Assembly: GCA_038496445.1 (NCBI GenBank) | Contig: JALMLS010000292.1 | Location: 1 to 26,859, forward strand | Origin: Trichosphaerium sp. ATCC 40318 | Lineage: Eukaryota; Discosea; Flabellinia; Trichosidae | Reading direction: 5' to 3' | Length of the DNA stretch: 26,859 bases | Shown here: positions 1 to 10,894 of the stretch, in pieces | Position numbering within the stretch: position 1 is the stretch's first letter | How the letters are laid out: each line of letters starts with the position of its first letter | Position numbers and translations under genes: made by a program | The notes under the pieces: model-generated | The model's input: only the letters and a program-made list of their open reading frames with translations | What the model was told of the DNA's origin: nothing | The model's database searches: none

Positions 1-53
1 CATGCCTAATTAAAAATAACAGTTAGCTTCATTCAAAGAAGCATGTTGTGAGT

Positions 54-1325
54 TTAGAAAGTGAATAAATTATCATCAAACGCACCAGAGAATATACGCT
101 CAATAATACCAAGATTCTTTGGTACATTATAATCAACCCATTGGTCAATAGCGATTCTGGAGCATGTTTCATTCTCAGATTCATCCAAATCCTCTTCCAT
201 TGTAGACATGACACGAGCAATTCTAAGCCCTCAATTAACTCTAAATGTCTACCAATAATGGCACAAAAAAATAGATGGTAGGAGTAGCCTAAAGGCTACA
301 GACACAATCGAAAAAACCATAAAATAAGACATATCAAAGAAAATACCTGCTGGCAGAAATAACAAAGTTTAGATTGTTAACGTGTCTATCCTCCTGGTTT
401 GTAATAAATCCAGATATCATACCAATAGCTTCACCCTTTATAATAAAATGTTAGGGGAACATACAACAAAGTCGAAACGGGTTTTGTAGAGATGTCACAG
501 TCGTTATTTTTTTTTTGTTTTTTGGGGTTTTTGAGTCAACCGACGCGAAACCTCGTTACTTCGTACCTTGTAATTAAATACAGGTGCACCAGAAGAGCCA
601 TAGGATACTGAAGCATCAATTGTGTAACAAAAATCTGGCACTTGCTTGAAACGCCATCCTGATATTATTCCTGCGAGCCTAGTTAGTACGGGACAAACGA
701 TAACGCAGGAAATAATTGTACCTCTTGAAATTACACCCATGAACCCGTGTGGGCTCGCTATCGAGAAAATATCTTCACCGAGGCTGAAATTATCGTTCAG
801 TACAACAAACTGTTGGTTTGGGTTCTCTGATGGTGAAACCTATTGTATGAACGGTCAGTAATTATTTTTGTGACACCTCCAACAGCGTTATATATGCTAG
901 TAGACGCAAACGGCGTTGTAAAATAGAAAGAACGTAGATTTTCTTTTAGTTTAATTTGATTTACGCACCTTCAAAATTAATAAATCGCTTATGCGATCGT
1001 CTGCTACTACAGAATCTGCTATGTAAACCTTTCGTTGTTTTTCATCATCGTCGTTTGTTTCCATTGTTACATAGTGCGCATCAGGTTTCTCCAATGTATG
1101 TCTAGTAGTAGCGACAAGGCCAGGGCGAACAAAAAACCCGCTTCCGCTTGAGATAAGTTTCTCATTCACGCTCCAAACGAATACTGTTACTACTGATGGC
1201 TTTACCATGGGTGCCACATCTTCAAGGTTGTATTTATCATTAGGTCCAGGGCCACTGTTTGCTAACGACCCCAAAAATATGCCTAGAAGGAATACCAACA
1301 CTAGGTTCAGCCACTGGGTTGACAT
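54..1325 (-). CDS. Trypsin-like (S1-fold) serine peptidase, membrane-anchored, 4 exons
   Basis: Exons (minus) 1325-969, 839-567, 435-347 and 222-54 join in frame to about 295 aa. Residues 6-22 are a hydrophobic signal or anchor segment. The chymotrypsin-fold triad is visible: His76 in VATTRHTLE, Asp114 in RISDLLILK, and Ser202 in YGSSGAPVF at the usual GxSG position. The GSGFFV stretch before His76 is typical of DegP/S1C-like and other trypsin-like peptidase domains. I see no PDZ domain in the remaining C-terminus (ends SGAFDDNLFTF), so it is shorter than DegP. The peptidase would act in or facing the secretory compartment or outside the cell. Introns begin GTGCG, GTACG and GTATT. Its start faces the esterase gene 209 bp away, so the two share a divergent promoter region. 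The fold call is firm; substrate unknown. Confidence 0.8.
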
Positions 1326-1534
1326 GCTTCTAGCGTTGTGAAAAACAAGTTTGCGAAATTTAACTTATTTTTGTTTTGAACAAAACAGCAAAGTAGGCCT
1401 GTTTTCCGATACAAAAAAGCACGTGGCGTATAGTACAGCACGAATAAGCTAACCCAAAAGCAATAACGGCGACAGCATCGCAGTCTAAAAGAGTCAAAAC
1501 AATACAAAGGCACACGGTATTAAAAAGCAACAAC
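1326..1534. promoter_or_regulatory. Divergent intergenic promoter region (peptidase / esterase)
   Basis: These 209 bp separate two start codons pointing away from each other, so both promoters must lie here or overlap the genes. The stretch contains one CACGTG palindrome (1420-1425). I see no convincing TATA box at a fixed distance. The esterase start sits in an A/C-rich context (AACAACATG), like other starts in the window. Function is inferred from position only. Confidence 0.45.
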
Positions 1535-3782
1535 ATGCGACAAGTGATCGCCTTGGTAGCGTTTTGCTTACTTTTGGAGTTTGTAACTCCAGCGACTTTG
1601 CCGTTGTATGTTGGGACTAACTCAGGTCCTCTAGAAGGCTTCAGAGGTACGAAATCGCAGCTTAAACCAAATTGTACCAAACAGAAAAGTATTTCGAATT
1701 TCAACTCAAACAGATTTCAATACCGCCCATACTGTATAATTTGGCGTCAAACCTTCAAAACTCTCTTATCGAAATTATTTAGGACAAACTAGCGAAGGCA
1801 AAGCATTCAGGGGTTTTTATGGTACTACGCATACACACAACCACTCTGACGACCTATAGGAATACCATTTGCAAAGGCACCTGTTGGGAATCTTCGTTTT
1901 CGCTCTCCTGAGCGTCATGATGGCTGGGTATTCACTAGACCAGCTAAAACGTATGTACATAGCATTTCCTACATCATAGTATAACTCGTTGTTACAGTTT
2001 TCAGAATTGGTGTGTACAAGTGCTACCTTCCTTCCAACGCAAACACAACATGACCCTGAGTGAAGATTGCCTATACTTGAACATTTTCACTCCAGTAGAC
2101 GCTGAAGAAGGCCAGAAATTTGATGTTTTTGTATACAGTAAGAATTCTTAGCTATTTTGTCTGTATTTGCCTAATCAGCATGCTTACCTTTTTAGTACAT
2201 GGTGGCGCTTACGTCGGTGGTGGGTCATCTCAATTTCCCGCAGATGAACTAACAGTTCGCGAGAACGCTATATACGTAACAATACAGTACGTTTGACAAC
2301 ACGTGATATTTCTCCGTTTAAATTAAAATTACGAAATCGTATCAAAAATTACAGAGCTGACTTCCTTTTGATAGGTATCGCCTAAACGTGTTTGGATTCT
2401 TTGCCAACGATTATACTAATAGTATCGGAGCTTCAAATGCTGGTCTCCAGGATCAAATTCTTGCCCTACGTTGGGTAGAAGAGAATATCCACTACTTTAA
2501 TGGAGACCCAGATAGCACAATTATTTTTGGAGAGTCAGCTGGTGGATCAAGTGTCATGCTTCATATGTTGTTCCAGCAAACAAAATTTAATGGGTATAAG
2601 GAACCAACACTATTTTTCAATACTAACGCATCAAAGTGTAATCGCAGAGAGTCCTGGACCGTGGTATTTGGTACCATATGATGTTATGATGGACCAAGCT
2701 GATGCACTTTCTACTCTTCACTTATGTTTTGGCTCCCCACAGAACCAATTCGAGTACGTTTATACCAACGTGTTTGATTAGTACTAATGGTATCAGGTGC
2801 CTACAAAAGGTTGATCCTATGTCCCTTCAAGATGATGTGGTACGACAAACTTTGTTAAAAGAGTGTTGACAAGATTTATAGGGATTATGGGCACCAACTG
2901 TTGGAACTTGGTTGCTTCCTGAGCAACCTCTCAAAACTTTTATGAAGGGCGATTATTCTAGAGTACCTCTTATAATAGGAACAAACAAGGACGAAGGAAA
3001 TATATTCCTTTACGAAATTGCTTTTAAAATCACACCAAAACAAGGTGCGTAAGCAAATGTCAATTGTTCTTCTAGCTCTAACTCTTTTTGTAACTTCTTC
3101 CACTAGGAATGAATTATATTGAATACAACAGTCTGATTGACTCTACTTTCGGCACAATATACGGTGTTGCTGATAAGGTTAAGCAGTGGTAAGTTGCACA
3201 AGGATTTTTGTTGTTTGTTTATACTTTATTAATCACGTGTCATTTTTAGGTATAAACCTTTGATGACTGGCACGACCAATACTGATTACTGGATAAATTT
3301 TGCTGATATCTTTGGTGACTACGCTATTGCATGTGGCGCTCACTTGGTTGCAAACGTAATTGCTGAAAACCAGTTAAGCCCTGTATATCGCTATCACTTT
3401 ACTCGTACACCACCTTCTCCAATAGCTTTCCTAAACGCAACACATGCCAGCGAGTGTACGCAATTTTTTTTCTTCTTAGTTCTTTGCATGTGTGACTCAC
3501 TTGTTGATAGTACCATATGTGTTTCACAGGACAAGTGTTGATAGAGTCACAACTGTTACATTTGCTGAAGCGGATGAGAAACTATCTACTACAATGAATA
3601 GTTTATGGCGTTCTTTGAGTACTGGAGTACCTAAAACTGATGGAGTTGTTTGGGAACAATATTCAGCTGCTGAGCGTAATGTCCTTCAACTAGACTCGAA
3701 AGTCACTATGCAAACACTAGACGCATTACGGTTTGATGTTTGTGAAAACTGGACGCCTCTATTCAGAGACTCTCACTTGTAG
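1535..3782 (+). CDS. Secreted type-B carboxylesterase/lipase (alpha/beta hydrolase), 12 exons
   Basis: Twelve exons (1535-1646, 1783-1821, 1860-1950, 1998-2137, 2196-2286, 2375-2593, 2637-2753, 2782-2839, 2882-3044, 3107-3188, 3250-3455, 3511-3782) give exactly 530 codons including stop. A signal peptide covers residues 1-20 or so. Family landmarks occur in order: GIPFAKAPVG, SEDCLYLNIFTP, the oxyanion loop HGGAYVGG, nucleophile elbow GESAGG (Ser212), acid Glu327 in GTNKDEGN, and His436 in THASELPYVF. These are the Ser/Glu/His triad of cholinesterase-type carboxylesterases, and the length is normal for that family. It should hydrolyse carboxylic esters outside the cell or in the secretory pathway; the substrate cannot be read from sequence. 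The donor at 3456 was chosen because it restores HASELPYVF. Several introns start GTACG. Only 121 bp separate its stop from the next gene. Confidence 0.9.
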
Positions 3783-3903
3783 AAAAGAACAAAAGCAGTT
3801 TATCAATATAATAAAATACTTAACCGAATGTTTAGTTTAAGTTGTTGCGCAGAAAGATTTTTTGTTTTGTGATGCTGTAAGACCCTATTAGCACAATTGT
3901 ATA

Positions 3904-5771
3904 ATGGAAAAAGAACCTATTATAGCGCCACAAGCCAATAGGCGCGTTATTTGGGACTCTCCACCAAAAAGTATCATTGCAAGCGCATTAAGGACTCAAC
4001 CTAAGCCCCAGCTGTTCGCACCATCTGTACCGGTTACTCAAGACATATTTCAAACGACTAGAGAGCCATTTTTTTCAATTAGACATCAACAGCAAAGAAA
4101 ATTAATACCTATACACGAAGAAAAGCTGTACGTTGTAAACGAATATTTAAAACATGGCGCGGTTTGTACAATTTCTGACAGCCTTAACGTAGCTCTAAAC
4201 CGAGTACTTGTATCTCTTCGAGCCCATTTTTGACGTCTCCAGCAGTATTGGCTTATGGTAAGAAAAATCAAATTGTAAGCAATCAATGACAACGGTAGGT
4301 ACATCATCGAGCGTAGTCGTACTTAAAACCGACATGGAAAATGCTAGAGCTTTGGAAGAACGGTAAGTTTCGCTATTCGCGTAATACGCGGAATATTCTA
4401 TTCACTGATGACTTCCTTACACTTCTATAGCGGTCTTGAACCTTGTACTACTTTGACACCCGTCACAGAGCTTCAATTGAGCTCAAGAGCAGCGCATATA
4501 TGTTGGTCTCCTGCGTCAGCTTCTCCTACAATTGAAAATCCAACACAACAAACAAAAGTCTGGTACAAACTTAAGATTTTTTTGAAACCTCATTTTCAGC
4601 TTAAACGGCGTTTACTGCCCTTCCTCTCTTGTTGATATTTTTTATCAAGTTTATTCATGCGGTTTTTTAGTATGGCTGTATCTACTGGAGCGCGTACAAT
4701 ACGATATTTTACGCATACTGAAAAAGCTACAACTGATGTTGAGTTGGGTTCACATGATAGTTATATTAATGCTACTGCGTTTTCTCCTGATGGTAGCTTG
4801 CTTTTAAGTGTTGGAGGTACGTGTTATCAATGAACTTACAGAAAACCATTATGGTCGAAAGAGACCTCAAGAGAATGTTACAACTGTCACTTACTTGTCA
4901 GTTAATTTTTTTAATATTAAGATGACAAACGTGTTATTCTTTGGGATGTTGCATCGCAATCAGAAATAGCTATTTATGGTACAAAGTCTCCAGGAATGTC
5001 TTGCGATTTTAATTATCAACTACCGAACTTGGTACGGATAGGCAGACTAAACTACAAAAAAAAAGAAACTTGTCTTAGTTTTTTTAATTGCAACTTTGTA
5101 CTTGGCTTAACATCCTTAGTTTATGTGTGCTGAACTATCTGGTACTATAACCGTACGAGATGTTCGTGAAAGAAATCCAGTTGCTATGTTACGAGCGAGT
5201 AGGACACCTCTAATAGTACGTCTCGCCAAGAGTTTTCTTTGTTTTATTTTTACATCAAAATTCTAACATATTTTTCTTTCTTTGTAGGAAGCACACTGGA
5301 ATAAAAGGTACGACAAGGTGTAGAATAAATTAGTTTCTTAATATGTATGTAGAGAGGCTTCACTCATGGGAGCAGTATCTGGTACACATTGGTATATTTG
5401 GAGGCTTAGAGGAGGGAAACAAGAGCAAATTAATGGGATTGTACACGGTGTTGATGGTGTAGCCGCAAAATCCTTCCAGTGCGTCTCGATGTGATAGCAT
5501 GTTACTTAAGATATGTTAGATGGTCTAATTTTGGGGATTCCTTTGCTGTTGCTTGCGATAAAGAGTCTTCAGTTTGGGATTATGCTACTGGTGGTTGTGA
5601 AAGAATGAATCACAATAGAGGTTTGACAGGTTAGTTTTATCTTTTCGTCTTTCTCTTTCTTAATGTATTCTTTCCTCAGGTCTCACATGGCTCGCTCATA
5701 ATGATGTTTTGGTTACAGCAACACCACATGAAGCGAAATTTTGGAAGGTTACTAAGCGTAATAGACTTTAA
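3904..5771 (+). CDS. NUP37: Nup37-like WD40 nucleoporin, 11 exons
   Basis: Exons 3904-4165, 4246-4257, 4299-4362, 4431-4562, 4671-4816, 4922-5031, 5120-5215, 5288-5307, 5353-5478, 5520-5629 and 5680-5771 close in frame at 389 aa. WD40 blades include INATAFSPDGSLLLSVG-DDKRVILWDV. Segments diagnostic for Nup37 are KSPGMSCDF, RTPLIEAHWN, MGAVSGTHWYIWRL and a late LTGLTWLAHNDVLVTAT...FWKV. They match the order and spacing I know from animal Nup37 (SPGMSVCW, PLMSAHW, VGAVAGNDWLIWD). Nup37 is a peripheral subunit of the Nup107-160 (Y) complex scaffold of the nuclear pore. The first ~87 residues before the propeller are an extension without recognisable domain. The exon 1/exon 2 junction, with a 12-nt exon giving LAYGTSSSVVV, is the least certain part; acceptor 4243 is an alternative. 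The rest is well constrained. Confidence 0.85.
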
Positions 5772-6007
5772 ACGCCATTGTTTGTAAAAAAAAAAAAAGA
5801 AAAGAAAACCTCAATGTTTCTCCACTTCAGTTATTCACGTGATTCTCACGTTCTACAAAAAAATGATACGTTGACATTTACATCTTGATAGTTTTCAACA
5901 GGCAACAAGTTGCGGACAGAAAGCATTGAGACACTTTTTCCTTGTTCTGTGAAACAGAATTGTGTGCGAAAAACGCCATTTGACCGCCTTACGCCATCAC
6001 CGCAACA

Positions 6008-7297
6008 ATGCTTGATGCTACTATAGTACAAAAGTACGCAGATGAAGGCGCTGTGTGTCTTAGAAACGTTATTTCAAAAGAATGGCTTGATAAACTAGAA
6101 CGCGGTGTACAAACTGTTCTAGATAACCCAAGTGATCTTTCCGAAACATTATCTAACAATGCTGACGCGAGCGGTACGGTTTTCCGTTTTATTTGATCAA
6201 ACAATAAATCGATCGATAGGAGCATGGTTTTTTAATGATTTATGTACTTGGAGAAGCGTTCCTGAATTCAGAAAGTTTATTTTTGAATCTCCAATGTCAA
6301 AAATTGCCAAGCAACTCATGAAAACAGAAAAAGTCAATTTTTATCATGATCACGTGCTTGTAAAGACTCCAGGAACATCAAGGTAATTTGCCTATTAAGG
6401 CTTTATGTTATTGCTTATTTTCATGCAACTCTTGATGAGGTCGAGAATCATGTTGAGGAGCATGCTCGCACACATGTTTTTTTTTTGTTGTCGAAATGTG
6501 AAGACTAGGTTTTTTTTTTTGAATTTTTTTCTTGTAGGGATACTCCTTGGCATCATGATCAAAGTTATTATCCAGTAGACGGTAAACAGAGTGTATCTTT
6601 TTGGATACCGTTGGATAATATATCTAAAAATGGTAACTGTGTGAAGTACATAAAGGGAAGTCACAAGTATCTTTTTGAACTATTCATTACTCTTATTCAA
6701 CTACTTCTTTGTTCTTTACCTTTTTCTTAACTGATATTGATGGAATAAATGGTAAGGGAGGGTTAATACAATTATTGTGCATAGAGTCATTGCAGGGATG
6801 GGAAGCACTAAGTGTGGTGTTAGGTTCATTCCACGCAAATTTGAAACTCTTCAAAATTATACCATTTCAAAGGAAGACTCAGATTGGTCACTACATGGAT
6901 ATGAACCACTCATAGACAGCAATATTAATGATGGAATAAATGAGGGTAAATATGAAACACTTGGATGGGACATGAAGCCAGGAGGTAACCACCAAAAAAA
7001 TCATTATTCATTTAACTTGCTTTTTAGATGTGATTGCGTTTCACTTCAAGGCTCTCCATGGAGCTCCTGGTAATCCTTTAACTTCTTTGAGGCGTGCAGT
7101 AGCATTTAGGTTCACAGGTAAGCCCATTGAGATTCCACAGTTTCTAACGCCTGTAAGGTGATGATGCTACCATTTCAAAGAAACGTCCGTGGGTTGTTTC
7201 TCCTCCAAAGTACGGCGGAAAACAGCATGGAGAGATATTGGACTCCGATGAATTTCCTGTGGTACTAGCTGGTGACTCAAATGTAAGTCAACAATAA
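6008..7297 (+). CDS. Phytanoyl-CoA dioxygenase (PhyH) family Fe(II)/2-oxoglutarate oxygenase, 6 exons
   Basis: Exons 6008-6173, 6220-6382, 6538-6666, 6806-6984, 7028-7117 and 7158-7297 form 288 aa plus stop. The N-terminus has the family's opening pattern (YADEGAVCLRNVISKEWLDKL). Iron-ligand motif HxD is at His115-His116-Asp117 in TPWHHDQSYYPVDG, followed by SFWIPLDNISKNGNCVKYIKGSH. The distal His223 is in KALHGAPGN, and Arg234/235 is at the usual 2-oxoglutarate-binding site. These are all the catalytic residues of the PhyH fold (double-stranded beta-helix, non-haem iron). The sequence is closer to the many bacterial/fungal PhyH-family hydroxylases of unknown substrate than to mammalian peroxisomal PHYH, so a role in phytanate oxidation is not claimed. 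Exon 4 acceptor (GGGAAG|C) is the weakest splice call. It converges on the LRR gene with 105 bp between stops. Confidence 0.85.
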
Positions 7298-7402
7298 TGT
7301 CGTGCTGGCAGTCATTAAACAGAACAGTAGTATTATTACTATCTCAAATAAAGTAAACACAACTAACATTTATTTCCTACACTAAGATCTATTCCTCTTT
7401 TT

Positions 7403-8659
7403 TTACAAAATGCCCAAAGTACACTTGTAAGCAAACTTCTTACGTCCAGCTTTTGACACTTTAGCACCATCAATATTGAAAGCCTTGACATGTTCTAAGT
7501 ATTCTAATCCTTTTTCTGTTATTTCTGTACGCCATAGGTAAAGGTTCTCGACGTTTTTGATAAACTGCATGTCATTGTCTGTCACATTTGTGCAGTTCAA
7601 ATTCAATGACACCAAATCATTCAAGTGTGCAAAATACTTCCCCTCCAAACTCTTACAACCCATCAAGCTTAACTCGCGAACGTTTTTCAGATGTTCAAAT
7701 CCGCTGCCTGTCAAGAGAGTAAAACCCAGTAGTAGAATTGTAACATTACCAAGATGTTGTAACATATCATCTCTAACATTGGAGCAATCGAGACTAACTT
7801 GGTGTGAGTGCCCGAGACACTCACAAGCATCATCAGTAACATGTGTCGTGCTGCCAAAGTGGATTGAGTATGCACCCTGAATGTGTGCCAACCCACGTGC
7901 TGTTAGGGTTTTTGTATGTGACACGCTAATTGTGTGCACTCCTTTGAGATGGCGCAATCCTTCATCTGTAATTTTGGCAGCACCCAAGAGGATAGTGTGT
8001 ACTCCTGATAAATATGGTAGGCTCTCATCGGTGACTCTGGTCCAACCCAAATCAACATCGTGTGCGCCTTTCAGGTACTTGAAGCCTTCGTCAGTCACGT
8101 TTGGAGCGTTCCAAAGAGATATGGTATGTACTCCTTCCAGATACTTTAAGTACTTGTCGGTAACTTGGCTTTCTCTCAAACTAATGTTGCGCACACCATT
8201 GAGGTATTTAATAGCTCTGAAATCACGTTTTCCATCCAATACTACCTCAGAGTGTTGCAAGAGATATGGGTGCTTTGCCAGCAGTCTTGCGCCTTTAGTT
8301 GAATTGATGTAAACGCGCTTATAACCAACCAAGGAGTGAATTATTAGGGATAGGTAAACAGATGATATTGATACCCTGAACCGGTCTACATCGCGCAGTG
8401 GTTCGAAAATAAGGCATAAAATCTCCTTTGGTAGCGGTGTTATAATATCTTCAAAACTACTGTGTTCTGAGTTGCTTCTACAACGTCGATGCCTCCTGTG
8501 GCTGTTTTTTCTTCTCTTTGACCTTGAACGATGATAGCTACGTTCATACTTCCGTGATGACATTGTGCAGAGGTCAATGTCGTACAAAAGCCTCCAAAAG
8601 AACAGATTTCGAAGAAATACAACATGCCGCCAAATTTCGCGAAATGTAGTGCAAACCAT
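7403..8659 (-). CDS. F-box-like leucine-rich-repeat protein, intronless
   Basis: This is one uninterrupted 418-codon frame. From residue ~33 there is an Arg/Ser/His-rich basic tract (YHRSRSKRRKNSHRRHRR), a likely nuclear-localisation or RS-like segment. An F-box-like helix follows (LPKEILCLIFEPL, about residues 76-88). From about residue 150 to 410 there are roughly eleven 22-24-residue leucine-rich repeats of the form GVHTISLxxxxVTDEGLKYLKG. F-box/LRR proteins usually present substrates to SCF ubiquitin ligases; that role is inference. Start choice: Met1 at 8659 would add a hydrophobic 32-residue leader, while Met33 at 8563 gives a cleaner soluble protein, so either is possible. It is odd in lacking introns where most neighbours have several. 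That could mean retroposition or horizontal acquisition; similar repeats are, from memory, frequent in amoeba and giant-virus genomes. Confidence 0.75.
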   Translation of the reverse strand: MVCTTFREIWRHVVFLRNLFFWRLLYDIDLCTMSSRKYERSYHRSRSKRRKNSHRRHRRCRSNSEHSSFEDIITPLPKEILCLIFEPLRDVDRFRVSISSVYLSLIIHSLVGYKRVYINSTKGARLLAKHPYLLQHSEVVLDGKRDFRAIKYLNGVRNISLRESQVTDKYLKYLEGVHTISLWNAPNVTDEGFKYLKGAHDVDLGWTRVTDESLPYLSGVHTILLGAAKITDEGLRHLKGVHTISVSHTKTLTARGLAHIQGAYSIHFGSTTHVTDDACECLGHSHQVSLDCSNVRDDMLQHLGNVTILLLGFTLLTGSGFEHLKNVRELSLMGCKSLEGKYFAHLNDLVSLNLNCTNVTDNDMQFIKNVENLYLWRTEITEKGLEYLEHVKAFNIDGAKVSKAGRKKFAYKCTLGIL

Positions 8660-8692
8660 GCTTTGACTTGAAATGGCGGTAATTTACTTTAG

Positions 8693-8750
8693 GGTTAAGC
8701 TATCTGCTAAAGGACTCACTATCAGTAGAATGCACGTGTCTTTGATCTTA
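8693..8750 (+). repeat. Dispersed ~58-bp repeat, copy A
   Basis: This begins GGTTAAGCTATCTGC and contains AAAGGACTCACTAT and GCACGTG. It aligns over its full length with 15459-15519, with only a few substitutions and a small length difference before the final TCTTA. It lies 33 bp upstream of the first possible start of the F-box/LRR gene, in reverse orientation relative to that gene. It could be a shared promoter element, the end of a mobile element, or a conserved small RNA segment; the sequence does not decide. Confidence 0.7.
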
Positions 8751-9479
8751 GGCTTGGTGGAAAGGTCAAATACTTTACAATTTTAACCAAAGTCCAAAGC
8801 AAATGCTGCGTATTTACTGCTACCTCGCTACACCGTTTATATTTTCTGTCGTGATTTACATAATCACAGTAAGTTTGGCGCTCAGTTCTTCATGACAAAC
8901 CAATATTGGCTCAGCCAAATAGAAACAGTATTTGACTATAACGTGTTCCCTAAATGTATGTATAATGTTGTTAACTTGGTACGTCCCTCACTTTAACTTC
9001 AAATTGTAAAGAAAAGAGTTTATACTACTTATTACATGGGGTTATCTGGCGGTACAGTTTCATTACTTAGAGAGAATTTTATTAAGCAGTTCCACTTCTT
9101 GTATACACGCACACATGCGTGGGGATCATGTTTTAATTGTTTTTATTGTGCTTTTTTGACTTTGAACGTCAAAAAAAAATCAACTCTGATTCTGCATAAA
9201 AAAAATTTATTTTTGCGGAGAAGATTTTAAAATACTATTTTCTCCTCCTGTTATGCCTTTTCAATGTTGATACCACTATCGTATGTCTCACTTGGAATGT
9301 TGTGTCTGTTGTGAATACCTAAGGGCTGCTACAGGCTTTTGAGTCACAGTACAATTAAAAAATACCCAATAGCACATGGGAAGCTTTCTTTGCTTGTTAG
9401 ACATGCATAGCACACGGCTAAAAGCATTTGCGTGCAGTCATTGTGTGAATGAAAATGCAGTTGTGTTAAAGGTACGTTC
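8751..9479. other. Gene-poor stretch with weak coding-like patches
   Basis: No complete gene could be built here. A patch from 8803 would encode a short hydrophobic peptide (starts MLRIYCYLATPFIFSVV). A second patch at about 8893-8988 reads MTNQYWLSQIETVFDYN and ends at a GTACG donor-like site. A third patch after 9023 is again hydrophobic. Their frames do not join with any intron of normal length. This is either a decayed small membrane-protein gene or chance. Poly-T/A runs follow. Confidence 0.3.
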
Positions 9480-9568
9480 AAAACCATTAAACGGCAGCCA
9501 TAACGCGTCAAATATTATAACACATTAATGACTACCCGTTCTGAGAGTATGGCTGCCGTTTTATGGTT
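9480..9568. repeat. 22-bp inverted repeat (hairpin), 45-nt loop
   Basis: Positions 9480-9501 and 9547-9568 are reverse complements with a single mismatch. The core AAACGGCAGCCATA pairs perfectly with TATGGCTGCCGTTT. No target-site duplication is evident at the ends, and there are no coding features. It could be a small hairpin RNA locus, a miniature foldback element, or a protein-binding cruciform site. A terminator is unlikely in a eukaryote. Confidence 0.75.
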
Positions 9569-9734
9569 TGTCTTTGAGATTTCGCCTAAATATCCCATCT
9601 CAACTATTTTTTTGTACTACAAAAAGTTATTAATACACTTTCTGAGGTATGCAGGGACAAATTCATGCCTAGTGAACCGTTTATAAACTCAAATTAAAAA
9701 ATACCAAAAATAGTCCATCAAACCACTCAACAAT

Positions 9735-10061
9735 CATGCCCACACAAGGACAGGCGTTTGGGGTTTGAGTGCAATGAACCAATTGAAGAAGTTGCCGCAG
9801 GTCAGCACAAAACATTGTCAAGAATGTCAAAATACCGTCATATGCACGCTTTCATTCAAAAATGGTATGTGGGAGGGTACAGAGTTAAAGTAACAACGTT
9901 TAAAAGTAGTGAACAGCCAAAAAACTTAAAATTTTGGGCAATTGGATAGCGACTTTATTGCTAGCCAAACTCCTTCCAATGATACTACAGTGTACACGGC
10001 AATTGATTGGAGCTTTTTAGATTACTATTATGGAACAGGGGATGAGACTTTTCGCGTATAA
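9735..10061 (+). pseudogene. Broken small gene, ~115 codons with two frame breaks
   Basis: An ATG in good context (CAATCATG) at 9735 opens a frame (MPTQGQAFG) that breaks after 9 codons. The next frame runs 9758-9949 (FECNEPIEEVAAGQ...KWYVGGYRVKVTTFK...LKFWAIG). It breaks again at about 9948, and a third frame continues SDFIASQTPSNDTTVYTAIDWSFLDYYYGTG to a TAA at 10059-10061. The three pieces follow on without gaps large enough for introns and have similar polar, beta-rich character, so they look like one protein with two indels. I recognise no family. The alternative is two tiny unusual introns or sequencing error. Confidence 0.4.
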
Positions 10062-10894
10062 TTTGTAAAAATCACATGTAAAAACTTAAGCAACTCATGG
10101 AGATATTGCACAATAATTTTGAACACTCTAATTATAACAGAATATGCCCGACATATAGTAGATAATGTACAAAAAATAAATTCACGTTTTTGTTTACTGC
10201 TAAGGACTTGGCGATTTTTTTTCCAAATGGGAACTACATAATAAAATTCTCTCTAGTAATACGTTCTATTAAAATAATCCACATTTCAATTTTTAGGGAA
10301 AAAATCACATGAAGTTTAAAAAAGCCTTCAACGTTTACCAATATGCGTGTAGGTGCTACTCAAACCAAAAAGAAGATATCTCACTAAAGGGGAATAAAAA
10401 GGGTACGAGGGTACAGAAACTACCTAATTTTAACGCTAGCATAGTTGACTAAAATGTTTGCTTCAAAAATTGTTTGCTGTGTTTTAAAAATCACGTGTGT
10501 TCTAAATAAAACGCTTTGCAACTATTACTCCGGCAAAACAAACCGCGCAATGGTATGAATTGTGCGTACTTATAACTTTTTTGAAAATAACTACCATCTG
10601 CCAAAGAATTTTCGTCAGTCACAAAAAGGGTACATCCTGGTGACAGCTAATGTCCAGTATAGTTTTAGGGCGAGTTGATGATAATATCTTGCCAAGTCAG
10701 CAAGAGGTCCGCTTTGTTGAAAGAAACAAGCTAGGTAACCTCTTGTAACTACTGTACCAATAAATTTTTGTTTCTTAGTGCACAACAGATTAAAAAAAAA
10801 GGTGTAGGCGAACCGTTTTTTGTTTGTGAATACTAACGAAGTATTGTGTATCACAATTATTTTGTAGTATCCTTTGTAACTATTTCCAAAAGAT
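10062..10894. other. Intergenic, AT-rich, no supported gene
   Basis: There is an 833-bp stretch upstream of the receptor gene. It contains one CACGTG (10492-10497) and several T/A runs. Short open frames on the minus strand (for example 10615-10854) have no motif, no splice partner and poor composition, so they are not called. Confidence 0.5.

Noticed and set aside
3456-3510. Exon continuing as HASECTQFFFF in the carboxylesterase
   Set aside because: Intron 3456-3510 gives the conserved HASELPYVF and keeps the frame to the stop codon.
7881-8312. 143-codon plus-strand open frame
   Set aside because: It is the antisense shadow of the leucine-rich repeats on the minus strand; its Cys/Ser/Pro-rich periodicity simply mirrors the repeats.
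9036-9230. 64-codon frame as a separate gene
   Set aside because: Composition follows poly-A runs (KKK, LHKKNLFLRRRF), with no motif and no coherent upstream exon.
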